Source of the DNA: Streptomyces sp. CCM_MD2014
Lineage (GTDB): Bacteria > Actinomycetota > Actinomycetes > Streptomycetales > Streptomycetaceae
DNA length: 64,000 bases
Direction of reading: 5' to 3'
Assembly: GCF_000772045.1 (NCBI RefSeq)
Contig: NZ_CP009754.1
Coordinates: 4,588,001-4,652,000 of the forward strand
The notes beneath the pieces were generated by a model. It was not told the DNA's origin and did not search any database. It was given only the letters and a program-made list of their open reading frames with translations. Each line of letters opens with the position of its first letter. Position 1 is the first letter of the stretch. Positions 42,800 to 51,329 of this stretch are shown here, piece after piece. Made by a program: the position numbers and the translations under genes.

Positions 42800-42845
42800 G
42801 GTGGTGCCGAGGGTCAACGGGACCCACCGAGGAAGAGGGGCCGAC

Positions 42846-43886
42846 ATGGCACGCACCATCACCCGCCCGCAGTTCGAGGCCCTGCGCACCGCCGCACCCG
42901 TCACCGAGTGGCAGGACCTCCCCGCCTCCCACGCCCTGGCCTCCCTCAAGGACCGCCGCGCGGTCGTGGCCCGGCGCAGCACGGTGGACGTGCTGGTCCG
43001 CCTCGGCCTGGTCGAGCTCGCAGACGGCGCCGTGAGCGAGGAGACCGGACGTCCGTGGAACCGGATTCACGCCCTCACCCCGGCGGGCGAGGCCATCGCC
43101 GCCTCCCTGGAGGAGGGCGGCCCCCTGGTCACGCTGGACCGCATCGCGGAGGCCGTGGCCGCGCAGGCCACCACCCCGGCCACGCCGGCGCCCGCCGTCA
43201 CCCCCGGCGACGTCATCCGCCCCGGCGTCACGATCCGGAAGGACGGCCGCATGCAGTGGACCGTGGAGCGGGACGGCCACATGGGCGTGATCTTCGACGA
43301 GGGCGGCATGTCCCGCGGCCGGTGGGCCGCCTGGTCCCCCTTCGCCGCCACCCGCCACAACATCGCCGCCTTCACCCACAACGCGGAGGAGGCCGTGGAC
43401 GCGATCCTGGCCACCCTCCCCGCCCGCGTCTCCACCCTCGCGAAGGCCTCCGGCCACACCCCGGCGGACATCGTGGACGAGGCCGGCACCCTCGCGGACG
43501 AGTGGGCGAGCCAGGGCCCGCGCGCCGTGTTCCGTACCGCGGTCATCGCGGATGAGGCCGAGCTCTCCGGCCCGGCCGCCCTGGCCGTCCTGGAGGCCCT
43601 GGCCGCCCGTGCCGCCGAGGAAACGGCCGCCGAGGCCGCCCCCGTCCCCGGGGAGCCGGAGTGGCGCACCCTCAAGGGCGTGCAGGTCCCGTTCTTCCTC
43701 TACGGCGAGGAGCGCGAGGGCGGCCGGTTCGCCCCCGCCGGGGACCGTAAGCAGGTCACCGGCCAGCCGCTCCGGGTGGTCCGCCTCTGGATGAGCGGTG
43801 ACATCCGCTACGGCGAGGACGAGACCGGCCGGGAGCTCTACCTCTGGGGGGCCGCCTCGAAGTTCTGGGCCGCCCCCGCGCGGTGA
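42846..43886 (+). CDS. Hypothetical protein, first gene of a promoter cassette
   Basis: A 346-residue protein. Residues 1-95 form a winged helix-like region (VDVLVRLGLVELADG, ALTPAGEAIAASLEEGG) of the MarR/PadR type. The middle (115-190) is beta-rich with WTVERDGHMGVIFDEGG, and the C-terminus (265-346) is beta-rich again. It may be a DNA-binding protein with a sensing module. Ribosome site AGAGGGG. Transcribed from the TTGACA promoter. Confidence 0.6.
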   Translation: MARTITRPQFEALRTAAPVTEWQDLPASHALASLKDRRAVVARRSTVDVLVRLGLVELADGAVSEETGRPWNRIHALTPAGEAIAASLEEGGPLVTLDRIAEAVAAQATTPATPAPAVTPGDVIRPGVTIRKDGRMQWTVERDGHMGVIFDEGGMSRGRWAAWSPFAATRHNIAAFTHNAEEAVDAILATLPARVSTLAKASGHTPADIVDEAGTLADEWASQGPRAVFRTAVIADEAELSGPAALAVLEALAARAAEETAAEAAPVPGEPEWRTLKGVQVPFFLYGEEREGGRFAPAGDRKQVTGQPLRVVRLWMSGDIRYGEDETGRELYLWGAASKFWAAPAR

Positions 43887-43985
43887 CGGCCGCCGCACAC
43901 CCGGACATGCCCCGGGCCGCCCGCCCCTGGCGGACGGCCCGGAGGGTGCCCGGCCACCCCGGCCGCACTGAACACGGAGGACCGC

Positions 43986-45095
43986 ATGAGCAACGAGACC
44001 ACCACCCCCGCTTTCCAGGACGGTGACCGCGTCGTGTGCGCGGACGGCGTGGCCCGCACCGTCCGCGGCATGGCGCCGCAGCTCCCCGGCGAGCCCGCCC
44101 ACGTCGTGGTGGAGGACGGCACGGAGTGGATCGCAGCCAACTGCCGCCGCGCCAACCCGGAGGACCTGGCCGCCGCCCGCACGATCTCCCACCACGCCGG
44201 CATCCGTGTCCGCCAGGACCCGGACCCCGCCTCCCCGCAGTGGTGCGCCGCCCTGGCCGACCTCACCGCCGCCATGGACTACCTCAAGGCCGCGGAGACC
44301 GACGGCACCATCCTGGCCGCCATCGCCTCCGGCGCTGCCTCCGCCGCCCGGGACGTCGCAGAGATCACCGCGCGCCACGAGGCCGGCGCAGACACGCCGC
44401 TCCCGGCGGACCAGGAGGAGGCGGCCCTCCGTGAGGAGGCCGTCGCCCACTTCACCGTCCTCGCCGCGGACGGCAACGCGCACGCCTTCCAGCGCGTCCA
44501 GCCGCACGGCGCCTCCTTCCCCGTCGCCTGGACCTACCGCACCGGCTACGGGTCCGCCGCCCGGTACGGGTGGGTGACCGCCCGGAGCGGACGGCGCAAC
44601 GAGGCCCCCGTGGAGTACCGCTGGCAGGCCGAAAGGGCCGCGCTGGAGGCCGCCGTCCTCACCGACGAGCCGTCCCCCGTAGCGGGAGCCTTCGCCACCA
44701 TGTCCCTGGACGACCTCCGCGAGGCCGTCGACCGCCTCCGGGACCGCGCCGCACGCACCCGCGGCACCCGCCCGCAGGACGTGTTCGACGACGGCGTACG
44801 CGCTGCCCTGGAGGTCCTGGCCGCGTGCCACTTCGCCGAGGTGTCCCGCGGGTTCAACCCGGCCGCCGAGGTGGGCGCGAAGGACCACGACCCGAGCGTG
44901 ACCGGCCTGGTGGTCGAGCCGCGGGGGAACGGACACGTGACCGCGTATTGGGTCCAGGAGGGCCGGTACGTCCAGGCGGACGGCCGCCCGTGGATGCACC
45001 AGCTCCGTGACCTCCGCCGGAAGTTCCAGGACGCCGGCTGGGAGGTCGTCCCCGGCGGCCGACGCGTGGTGACCGCCTACCGGCCCACCGTCTGA
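43986..45095 (+). CDS. Hypothetical protein
   Basis: A 369-residue protein. The N-terminus (8-55) is an SH3-like beta fold (FQDGDRVVCADGVARTV); a long helical centre and a C-terminal alpha/beta segment (290-360) follow. No family recognised. Strong ribosome site (GGAGG). A hairpin follows. Confidence 0.55.
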   Translation: MSNETTTPAFQDGDRVVCADGVARTVRGMAPQLPGEPAHVVVEDGTEWIAANCRRANPEDLAAARTISHHAGIRVRQDPDPASPQWCAALADLTAAMDYLKAAETDGTILAAIASGAASAARDVAEITARHEAGADTPLPADQEEAALREEAVAHFTVLAADGNAHAFQRVQPHGASFPVAWTYRTGYGSAARYGWVTARSGRRNEAPVEYRWQAERAALEAAVLTDEPSPVAGAFATMSLDDLREAVDRLRDRAARTRGTRPQDVFDDGVRAALEVLAACHFAEVSRGFNPAAEVGAKDHDPSVTGLVVEPRGNGHVTAYWVQEGRYVQADGRPWMHQLRDLRRKFQDAGWEVVPGGRRVVTAYRPTV

Positions 45096-45105
45096 CCAGG
45101 ATCGA

Positions 45106-45145
45106 CAGGGCGTCCCGCCTCCCTCGTGGAGGCCGGGGCGCCCTG
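45106..45145 (+). terminator. Intergenic hairpin
   Basis: CAGGGCG (45106-45112) pairs with CGCCCTG (45139-45145), with further inner pairing (CCTCC/GGAGG). Confidence 0.7.
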
Positions 45146-45194
45146 CCGTTCCGTCACCGCTCCGCAACACGCCCTAACGAACACGCTAGGCAAG

Positions 45195-45223
45195 TTGACT
45201 TTGCAAAGTCACTCCGTCAGTAT
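45195..45223 (+). promoter_or_regulatory. TTGACT promoter-operator, copy 3
   Basis: TTGACT, 17-nt spacer, CAGTAT. GACTTTGCAAAGTC is a perfect 14-bp palindrome over the -35. It lies 50 bp before the ATG at 45274. Confidence 0.85.
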
Positions 45224-45273
45224 CGAGGTGCAGGCAGGGCGAGGGACCCGGCCGCAGACGGAGGGAGCACACC

Positions 45274-46041
45274 ATGAGCAAGACCACCGCCACCGCCGCC
45301 CGCACCCTGGCCCGCCTGGTCGAGGCCGAGGACGCCGCCACCGCCGCCCGCCGCGAAGAGGCCCGCGCCGCCGGTGTCGCTGAGCGCGCCGCCGCCCGCG
45401 TCATCAAGGCCCGCACCGCCCGCACCGAGGCCCGTAAGGCCCTCCGCGCCGCCGAGCGCGCCGGTAAGGGCATCGCCGCCGCCACCCGCCGCCTGGCCAC
45501 CCGCGAGGCCCGCCTCGCGGAGCTGGTCGAGGCCGCCCGCACCCGGAAGGCCGAGGCCACCGCCGCCCGCCGCGCCCGCCGCTCCGCGGAGCGCAAGGTG
45601 GAGAGCATCGGCCGCCGCGCCGCCCTCGCCGCCACCCGCTCCGTCCAGAAGATCGCCGCCGTCCTCGGCGAGGCCGTCCTCACCCCGGCCCCCGAGACGG
45701 ACCCGATCATGGACGCCGACGAGCTCCCCGCCGTCGAGGTGATCGAGGCCCACGCCGCCCGTTACGCCGAGCTGGACCGCCAGGCGAAGGACACCGCGAA
45801 GCTCGCCGAGGCGGAGAAGACCTGGCTCCGCCGCCTCCCGACCGGCACCCACGGCCGCGTGGTCATCACCCGCACCCCCGGCCGCTCCGTCCTGGACAAC
45901 GCGCGGATCGAACTCGACTACATGGACCGCTTCCAGGAGCCCGCCCCCCGCAAGTCCACCCGCTCCACCTTCAAGTGCGACGCGACCGCCGTCCTGGCCG
46001 CCGACGAGGCGGACGCCGCCGCCCTCACCCTCATCGCCTGA
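45274..46041 (+). CDS. Coiled-coil protein with C-terminal alpha/beta domain
   Basis: A 255-residue protein. Residues 1-125 are an Ala/Arg/Glu-rich coiled coil; from about 150 on there is a small folded region (HGRVVITRTPGRSVLDNARIELDYMDRF in pieces). Possibly a nucleoid- or DNA-associated phage protein. Transcribed from promoter copy 3. Confidence 0.6.
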   Translation: MSKTTATAARTLARLVEAEDAATAARREEARAAGVAERAAARVIKARTARTEARKALRAAERAGKGIAAATRRLATREARLAELVEAARTRKAEATAARRARRSAERKVESIGRRAALAATRSVQKIAAVLGEAVLTPAPETDPIMDADELPAVEVIEAHAARYAELDRQAKDTAKLAEAEKTWLRRLPTGTHGRVVITRTPGRSVLDNARIELDYMDRFQEPAPRKSTRSTFKCDATAVLAADEADAAALTLIA

Positions 46042-46052
46042 CCACCCCCACC

Positions 46053-46080
46053 GGCCGGGCGCCCCGTACGGCGCCCGGCC
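46053..46080 (+). terminator. Intergenic hairpin
   Basis: Perfect 11-bp stem (GGCCGGGCGCC / GGCGCCCGGCC), loop CCGTAC. The same arm sequence recurs in the hairpin at 46885. Confidence 0.8.
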
Positions 46081-46109
46081 CCCTACCGCACAGAGAGCAG
46101 AGGCACCCC

Positions 46110-46865
46110 ATGGCCACCATCCGCCGCAACTGGACGAAGCGCGTCGAGGGCATCCGCGCCGCCGCCCTCTTCTGCCGGGCGTACGACTCCTCCACCGGCC
46201 ACATGGTCACCGTCGACCCGGCCCGCGCGTTCGAGGTCTGGGAGGCCAACCCCCGCGCCTCCCTCTACGAGAACACGCCCGGCGCGAAGTGGACCGTTCA
46301 CGTTCACTCGAACTCGTTCTACGTCCTCACCACCACGGACCCCGCCGAGGCCCGTAAGGAGGCCGCCCCGGCCGCCCCGGCGCCCGCCCGGGCCACGGCC
46401 CCGGTCCCGGCCTCCCGGCCCTCCACGGCCCCGGCGCGCACCGCCGGGGAGGAGGCCGTCCTCCAGGACGTCCGGGAGTACATCCAGGACGCGCCCGGCG
46501 TCGGCGCCCGCACGGTCGCCGCGGCCACCGCCGCGATCGGCTCGAAGGTCCAGGCCGGCCGGATCACCCGGGACCGGCTTACCGGCGCCCTCCCCGCCCT
46601 CACGGCCGCCGTGACCGCGAAGGCCGTCCGCGACATGCGCGGCCAGGGCCTCACCCACGAGCAGATCCGTATGCGCCTGGAGCGCAAGCGCGCCGAGGCC
46701 ATCCACGCCCGCGACCACGGCCGCGTGACGGTGGCGGAGGCCATGCTCGCCGCCCACGCCGGGATCGTCGCGGACGAGGAGGCGCGCGCCGCCACCGCGG
46801 CCCACCAGCTCCCCGCCGCAGACCGGCCCGCCCTCCCGGGCCCGGAATCCGACCGCCGGGCCTGA
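46110..46865 (+). CDS. Hypothetical protein
   Basis: A 251-residue protein. The N-terminal 75 residues are beta-rich (KWTVHVHSNSFYVLTTTD); a Pro/Ala linker follows; the C-terminal half is helical with DMRGQGLTHEQIRMRLERKR (about 172-192), perhaps DNA binding. Function unknown. Confidence 0.55.
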   Translation: MATIRRNWTKRVEGIRAAALFCRAYDSSTGHMVTVDPARAFEVWEANPRASLYENTPGAKWTVHVHSNSFYVLTTTDPAEARKEAAPAAPAPARATAPVPASRPSTAPARTAGEEAVLQDVREYIQDAPGVGARTVAAATAAIGSKVQAGRITRDRLTGALPALTAAVTAKAVRDMRGQGLTHEQIRMRLERKRAEAIHARDHGRVTVAEAMLAAHAGIVADEEARAATAAHQLPAADRPALPGPESDRRA

Positions 46866-46884
46866 CTCGCCCCCGCCCGCTCCC

Positions 46885-46917
46885 GGCCGGGCGCCGTCCC
46901 CCTCACGGCGCCCGGCC
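46885..46917 (+). terminator. Intergenic hairpin
   Basis: Perfect 12-bp stem (GGCCGGGCGCCG / CGGCGCCCGGCC) with a 9-nt loop; arms nearly identical to the hairpin at 46053. Confidence 0.8.
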
Positions 46918-46938
46918 TCACCCATGAGACGAGTTGAG

Positions 46939-47562
46939 ATGAGCAGCAGCACGCCGCGCGCAACCCACCTCACCCCGGAGGAGCTGGAGGAGCTGCGCGC
47001 CCGCGCCCGCCGGGAGGCCGGCCCCTTCGTCAACCCAACCATCCTGGGCACCGCCCGGGCGCACAACCCGGAGTGGGCGACGGAGATCCTGGGCCGCCCC
47101 TCCGGCGCCCGCCGGGCGACCTGGCCGGAGCTCTACCTCCTCCACCTCGCGGCCGAGGCCGAGCCCACACCGCCCCCGCCGCCGAAGGAGACCGCAGCCC
47201 GGGCCGCCCGCGAGGTGCAGGAGGAGGAACGCCGCCGCGCCGCCGCCGAGGAGCGGGCCCGGCAGGTGGAGGCATGGCGGGAGCTGGAGGCCGCCCTCCT
47301 CAAGGCCGGGGCCCGCGTGGACGTCCGGCACAACTACACCTCCCACCGCCACCTGGAGACGTACACGCAGGGCGGGGACCACGTGGTCCTCCTGGACCCG
47401 CTCCACGTCGGCCGGCTCCACCGGGAGGCCGGGGTGAGCCTCTGTCACACCCCCAGCAACGCGCACAACGTGGCGATCCTGGAGCCGATCCCAGACGGCC
47501 GCCTCCCGTCATGCCAGGCATGCCTACGGATCGCGCGGAGCGTGGCCCGCCGCGTGACCTGA
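46939..47562 (+). CDS. Hypothetical protein with coiled-coil
   Basis: A 207-residue protein. A helical N-terminus with THLTPEELEELRARA, a central Ala/Glu/Arg coiled coil (85-130) and a C-terminal part with SLCHTPSNAHN and SCQACLR, whose Cys may bind metal. Start at ATG 46939 is more likely than 46924, but both lack a strong ribosome site. Confidence 0.5.
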   Translation: MSSSTPRATHLTPEELEELRARARREAGPFVNPTILGTARAHNPEWATEILGRPSGARRATWPELYLLHLAAEAEPTPPPPPKETAARAAREVQEEERRRAAAEERARQVEAWRELEAALLKAGARVDVRHNYTSHRHLETYTQGGDHVVLLDPLHVGRLHREAGVSLCHTPSNAHNVAILEPIPDGRLPSCQACLRIARSVARRVT

Positions 47563-47625
47563 CCTGCGGGGACACCGTGTCCCCGCCCATGTCCCCCGGC
47601 AGCGCCACGCCACACAGATAACGTG

Positions 47626-47654
47626 TTGACTTTGCAAAGTGAGTGTGTGAGTAT
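47626..47654 (+). promoter_or_regulatory. TTGACT promoter-operator, copy 4
   Basis: TTGACT, 17-nt spacer, GAGTAT, with ACTTTGCAAAGT in place. It lies 50 bp before the ATG at 47705, the same spacing as copies 3 and 5. Confidence 0.85.
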
Positions 47655-47704
47655 CGAGGTGTCAGGGAGGCCGAACGGCCAACCGGCAGAAGGGACCACG
47701 CGCC

Positions 47705-47977
47705 ATGAGCACCGCCATCCGCATCGAGACCACCGCGGACGCCGTCCGGGAGATCACCCGCCTCGCCATCCGCACCATCGCCGCCGGCGGCCACCGCGGC
47801 CACCACACGGCCCGGGTCACGGAGCTCATGGAGGCGGACGACGTCCAGGCGGCCATCCGGCGCTCCTTCAACCGCAACATCGCCCGCGGCCTCACCGTCC
47901 GGGACGCGTTCACCGTCACCGGCCAGGCCCTCATCGCCCACTACTGCAACTCCGCCCGCATCCCCACCGCGAGCTGA
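47705..47977 (+). CDS. Small helical protein
   Basis: A 90-residue, all-helical protein with a His-rich GGHRGHHT segment. No family recognised. Transcribed from promoter copy 4. Confidence 0.55.
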   Translation: MSTAIRIETTADAVREITRLAIRTIAAGGHRGHHTARVTELMEADDVQAAIRRSFNRNIARGLTVRDAFTVTGQALIAHYCNSARIPTAS

Positions 47978-47988
47978 ACACCCCCGCC

Positions 47989-48010
47989 GGGCGCCCCACC
48001 CCGGGCGCCC
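47989..48010 (+). terminator. Intergenic hairpin
   Basis: GGGCGCC (47989-47995) pairs with GGCGCCC (48004-48010). Confidence 0.6.
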
Positions 48011-48043
48011 GCCCCCCACCCCCACACCACGCCAGGAGGACCC

Positions 48044-48547
48044 GTGTTCGTTGAGACGTTCATCCACGCCGGCGGCGTCGCCGAGGGCCACGCCAGCGAG
48101 GCCCACGCCCTCCAGCTCATCCGCCGCGCCTTCCGCCGCGGCCACACCGTGGACGCCACCCCCGAGGGAGGCGCCGTCATCACCTGGACCGCCCGCCGCC
48201 TGGTCGACGGGGAGGCCGTGGAGCAGGGCCGTTCGATCTCCTTCACCCCGCAGACCCCGGCCGGGCCGCTCACCGACGCCGTACGCGGCCACCTCTTCAC
48301 CCTCCACACCGGCGCCGCCGCCTTCCCCGGACGCCTGGACGGCCGCCCCGTCATCCGCGCCGGCCTCCAGACCATCCCGCCCGCGGCCACCTCCCACCTC
48401 TACGCCCACCGCCTGGTGACGGAGGACGGCGGCCGGGTCCGCCTCACCCTCGTGGCCCGCCTGGCCCTCCTCTCCATCCTCACCGCCGCCTCCCCGGAGG
48501 ACCTGGCCGCCATCGCCGAGACGGACGGCGTGGAGCTCCCCGCCTGA
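48044..48547 (+). CDS. Hypothetical protein
   Basis: A 167-residue protein from GTG 48044 (AGGAGG upstream). A beta-rich first half (HTVDATPEGGAVITWTARR) and a helical second half. No family recognised. Confidence 0.55.
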   Translation: MFVETFIHAGGVAEGHASEAHALQLIRRAFRRGHTVDATPEGGAVITWTARRLVDGEAVEQGRSISFTPQTPAGPLTDAVRGHLFTLHTGAAAFPGRLDGRPVIRAGLQTIPPAATSHLYAHRLVTEDGGRVRLTLVARLALLSILTAASPEDLAAIAETDGVELPA

Positions 48548-48559
48548 CACCCCGGCCCG

Positions 48560-48585
48560 CGGGCCGTCCCCGCCAGGACGGCCCG
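48560..48585 (+). terminator. Intergenic hairpin
   Basis: Perfect 10-bp stem (CGGGCCGTCC / GGACGGCCCG), loop CCGCCA. Confidence 0.75.
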
Positions 48586-48627
48586 CCCCGTACCCTCCAC
48601 CACCTCCCGAGCAAAGGAGCTCACCCT

Positions 48628-49341
48628 ATGCGCAACTACGCCACCGCCCGCAACATCGGAGGACGCTCCCGCCAGTGCGACGCCACCGCCGTGGTCGCCG
48701 CCCCCGGCAACGTCCGGGCGTACGTCCTCCTGGACGGCGTGGGGAGCTCCCCGGAGGTCGCTCACTGGACCCGCGGCGCCGCCCTCCGCGTCGCTGCCTC
48801 CTCCGCCCGCCACCAGCACGCGGAGGCCGGCCTCCGCGCCGCCTACGCCCACTACGCCGACCAGCCCGACCGCTGGAACCCGTGGCTGGACCTCCCGCAC
48901 GCCGCCGCCGTCGTGGCCGTCACCGCCCCCGGAAAGCCGTTGACCGTCGCCTGGTGCGGCGACTCCCGCGCCTACCTCTGGAGCGGCGGCGGCTTCGTCA
49001 AGCTCACCAACGACCACAACCTTCGGCGCACCCGCCCGCCGTACGGCCGCGCAAACATCCTCACCTCCTGCCTCGGCTCCACGAAGACCGACGAAGAGGT
49101 GGAGGGCGAGCACGGCCACCCCACGGTGGAATCCGTCACCCGCGCCCTCACCGGCCGGGAGCGCCTGTTCCTCATGAGCGACGGCGCATACGAGCCGATC
49201 GAGGAGTCCACCCTCCACCTGGAGGACTTCGCCCCCGGCGCCCTGGAGGACGTCCCCGGCGGCATCGTGGAGGCCGCCGTGGAGATGTGGGGAGAGGACG
49301 CCGACAACGCCACCGCCCTCGTCGCGGACCTCTGGTACTGA
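48628..49341 (+). CDS. PP2C-type protein phosphatase
   Basis: A 237-residue metal-dependent Ser/Thr phosphatase of the PPM fold. The acidic metal-binding motifs are in order: D18 (RQCDATAVV), D36-G37 (LLDGVG), the GDSRAYLW strand (111-118), D185-G186 (MSDGAY) and D226-N227 (DNATALV). It is a bare catalytic domain without sensor or membrane part. A phage copy could reverse Ser/Thr kinase signalling or counter kinase-based phage defence. It has hairpins on both sides, so it is its own cassette. Confidence 0.85.
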   Translation: MRNYATARNIGGRSRQCDATAVVAAPGNVRAYVLLDGVGSSPEVAHWTRGAALRVAASSARHQHAEAGLRAAYAHYADQPDRWNPWLDLPHAAAVVAVTAPGKPLTVAWCGDSRAYLWSGGGFVKLTNDHNLRRTRPPYGRANILTSCLGSTKTDEEVEGEHGHPTVESVTRALTGRERLFLMSDGAYEPIEESTLHLEDFAPGALEDVPGGIVEAAVEMWGEDADNATALVADLWY

Positions 49342-49352
49342 CCACCCCCCCC

Positions 49353-49377
49353 GGGGCGGCGGAACGTCCGCCGCCCC
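49353..49377 (+). terminator. Intergenic hairpin
   Basis: Perfect 11-bp stem (GGGGCGGCGGA / TCCGCCGCCCC) with loop ACG, 12 bp after the phosphatase stop. Confidence 0.8.
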
Positions 49378-49398
49378 CGCACCGAAGGAGCCCGCACG

Positions 49399-49680
49399 AT
49401 GGCCGCCAGTGACCTCCCCTCCTGCTGCTTCACCCGAGACCACCACCTCCATTGCCCCCGGCACGGCCAGCCCGCGCCGTACCCCGTCGGCCGGCGCGTC
49501 CGCACCCTCGTGGACGCCCCCGCCGCCTGGCCGGGCGCCTTCGCCGCCCCGGCCGGGACGGAGGGCACTGTGACCGGCCTCCCGGTCCCGCCCGGCACCT
49601 CCTACGGCGTCACCCTGGACGGCGACCCCGACGCCTTCCCGGCGGCCTACGAGCCGGGGGAGATCACCGCCGCCGACTGA
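49399..49680 (+). CDS. Small beta-rich protein with Cys/His start
   Basis: A 93-residue protein. CCFTRDHHLHCPRH near the N-terminus is a likely zinc site; residues 30-90 look like an SH3 or KOW-type barrel. Function unknown. Confidence 0.55.
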   Translation: MAASDLPSCCFTRDHHLHCPRHGQPAPYPVGRRVRTLVDAPAAWPGAFAAPAGTEGTVTGLPVPPGTSYGVTLDGDPDAFPAAYEPGEITAAD

Positions 49681-49873
49681 CCTCCCGCCGCCACACGCCA
49701 GGGGCGGGGGACAACCTCCGGGCGCCAGCCCGGGGACGTGTCCCCCGCCCCTGACCTGTGGGGACACCAGCTCCTCCCCGTCGTCCCCGCCAGTGTCCCC
49801 GGCCCCGGGGGACACCGTCCCCCGTCTCGTCCCCCATGTCCCCGCGCGTCGCGCCACCACACCGGTAAGCAAG

Positions 49874-49902
49874 TTGACTTTGCAAAGTCAACGCGTCAGT
49901 AT
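49874..49902 (+). promoter_or_regulatory. TTGACT promoter-operator, copy 5
   Basis: TTGACT, 17-nt spacer, CAGTAT; the perfect palindrome is extended to TTGACTTTGCAAAGTCAA. It lies 46 bp before the ATG at 49949. Confidence 0.88.
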
Positions 49903-49948
49903 GGGAGTGCAGGGAGGGCACGGAGCCCGACCGGGAGAGGAGTGCACC

Positions 49949-51244
49949 ATGTGGGACCGCGTACCGGGGATCATCGCCGGACCGGGCGTCGTCAAGACCG
50001 GCGTTCACGTGGAGTACCTTCCGCAGCACCAGCCCGGCCCCCGCACCCGCCACGCCCGCGGCGGCGTGATCGTCTCCGTGGGCCCGAAGTGCGTCCGCTG
50101 GACCCCCTACGGCTCGGACCAGGCCGTCCGTACCCCCCTGGCCCACATGCGCGTGGACGCCGCCTCCCACATCAACAACCGCGTGGCCGTCCGCGCCGAG
50201 CTCGCCGCCCGGGCCGCCGGCAACCCCCTGCCCTACCCCGAGTGGACGGAATGGTCCCTCGCCCGCCACCTGGAGCACGCCGCCGCCGAGGCCGCCAACC
50301 AGGCCGCAGACGCCGCCCGCATCACGTGGGACGGCCAGGAGGACGTCACCGCCGGCCCCGGCGTCATCCAGCCCGGCGTCCACGTCGCGCTCCTCCCCGC
50401 GCACCGCCCCGGCCCGCGCGTCCGCCACGCCGACTCCGGCGTGATCATCTCCGTGGGAACGAAGTGCGTCCGGTGGCGCCCCTACGGCTCGGACCGGGAC
50501 GTCCGTACGCCGCTGGACCACATGACCATCAACGCGGTGGCCCACATCAACCAGGACTCCATGGTCCGCGCCTACTCTGCCGCCCTCGCGGCCGGCCGCT
50601 CCCTCCCGCGCTACCCGGAGTGGACCCGCTGGACCCTGGCCGCCCACCTGGAGCACGCCGCCGCCCGGGCCGCCGCACGCCGCGCCCGCCTCATCCGCCT
50701 CGCCGTGAAGGTGGCCGCCCGCCACACCCCCGCCGCGCGCCCGGTCGCCGTCCAGCTCCCGCGCCTGGCCCTCCCCGCCCCCGCCCCGGCCGTCGTCCCC
50801 GTCACCGTGCGCCCGGCCCGCGTCATCGTCGTCCCGTGCGGCGCCGCGAAGCTGGACCGTCCGGCCTCCGCCGGGGAGCTCTACACCGGCAGCTTTCATA
50901 AGGCGTGCCGGAGGGCCGCGGACGCCCTCGCCCGGCCCGGGACCACCGTCCTGGTCCTCTCCGCGCTCCACGGCCTGGTCCCCCTGGACCGCGTCCTGGA
51001 GCCGTACGAGCTCCGCATGGGCCAGCCCGGCTCCGTCACCGGCGACGAGCTCCGCGCGCAGGCCCGGGAGCTCGGCGTGGACCGTACCGCGGAGGTCACC
51101 GTCCTCGCGGGCTCCGCGTACACCGCGGCGGCCCGCCACGTCTGGCCCCACGCCGCCGCCCCGCTGGAGGGCGCCGGCGGCATGGGCTACCAGCTCCAGC
51201 GGCTCAAGGCCCTCCGAGAGGGCCGCTACGCCCTCGCCGCCTGA
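49949..51244 (+). CDS. Tandem-repeat protein with DUF6884-like domain
   Basis: A 431-residue protein. Two homologous units (about 7-118 and 137-240) each contain GVHVxxLPxHxPGPRxRHA, SVGxKCVRWxPYGSD and a PYPEWTxW segment. The C-terminal domain (about 290-430) has VVPCGAAKLD (294-303), LYTGSFHKACRRA and VLVLSALHGLVPLD, typical of DUF6884. The PC-x2-K...Y-T-x-S-x-H pattern recalls the motif of archaeosine synthase ArcS, so a base-related activity is possible but unproven. Transcribed from promoter copy 5. Confidence 0.65.
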   Translation: MWDRVPGIIAGPGVVKTGVHVEYLPQHQPGPRTRHARGGVIVSVGPKCVRWTPYGSDQAVRTPLAHMRVDAASHINNRVAVRAELAARAAGNPLPYPEWTEWSLARHLEHAAAEAANQAADAARITWDGQEDVTAGPGVIQPGVHVALLPAHRPGPRVRHADSGVIISVGTKCVRWRPYGSDRDVRTPLDHMTINAVAHINQDSMVRAYSAALAAGRSLPRYPEWTRWTLAAHLEHAAARAAARRARLIRLAVKVAARHTPAARPVAVQLPRLALPAPAPAVVPVTVRPARVIVVPCGAAKLDRPASAGELYTGSFHKACRRAADALARPGTTVLVLSALHGLVPLDRVLEPYELRMGQPGSVTGDELRAQARELGVDRTAEVTVLAGSAYTAAARHVWPHAAAPLEGAGGMGYQLQRLKALREGRYALAA

Positions 51245-51329
51245 ACAACCCGCCCGGCCCGGCCCCACGCCCGGGCCGCCACCCGTAATCTGACCTTCAA
51301 TCCCGGCATGAAGAGGAGCACTGATCACC

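Noticed and set aside
42762..45170. Leftward frame of about 800 codons
   Set aside because: Shadow of two rightward genes that have good ribosome sites and a promoter.
45195..45211. ACTTTGCAAAGT palindromes as terminators
   Set aside because: The stems are short and AT-rich without a loop, and they lie exactly over -35 boxes ahead of genes.
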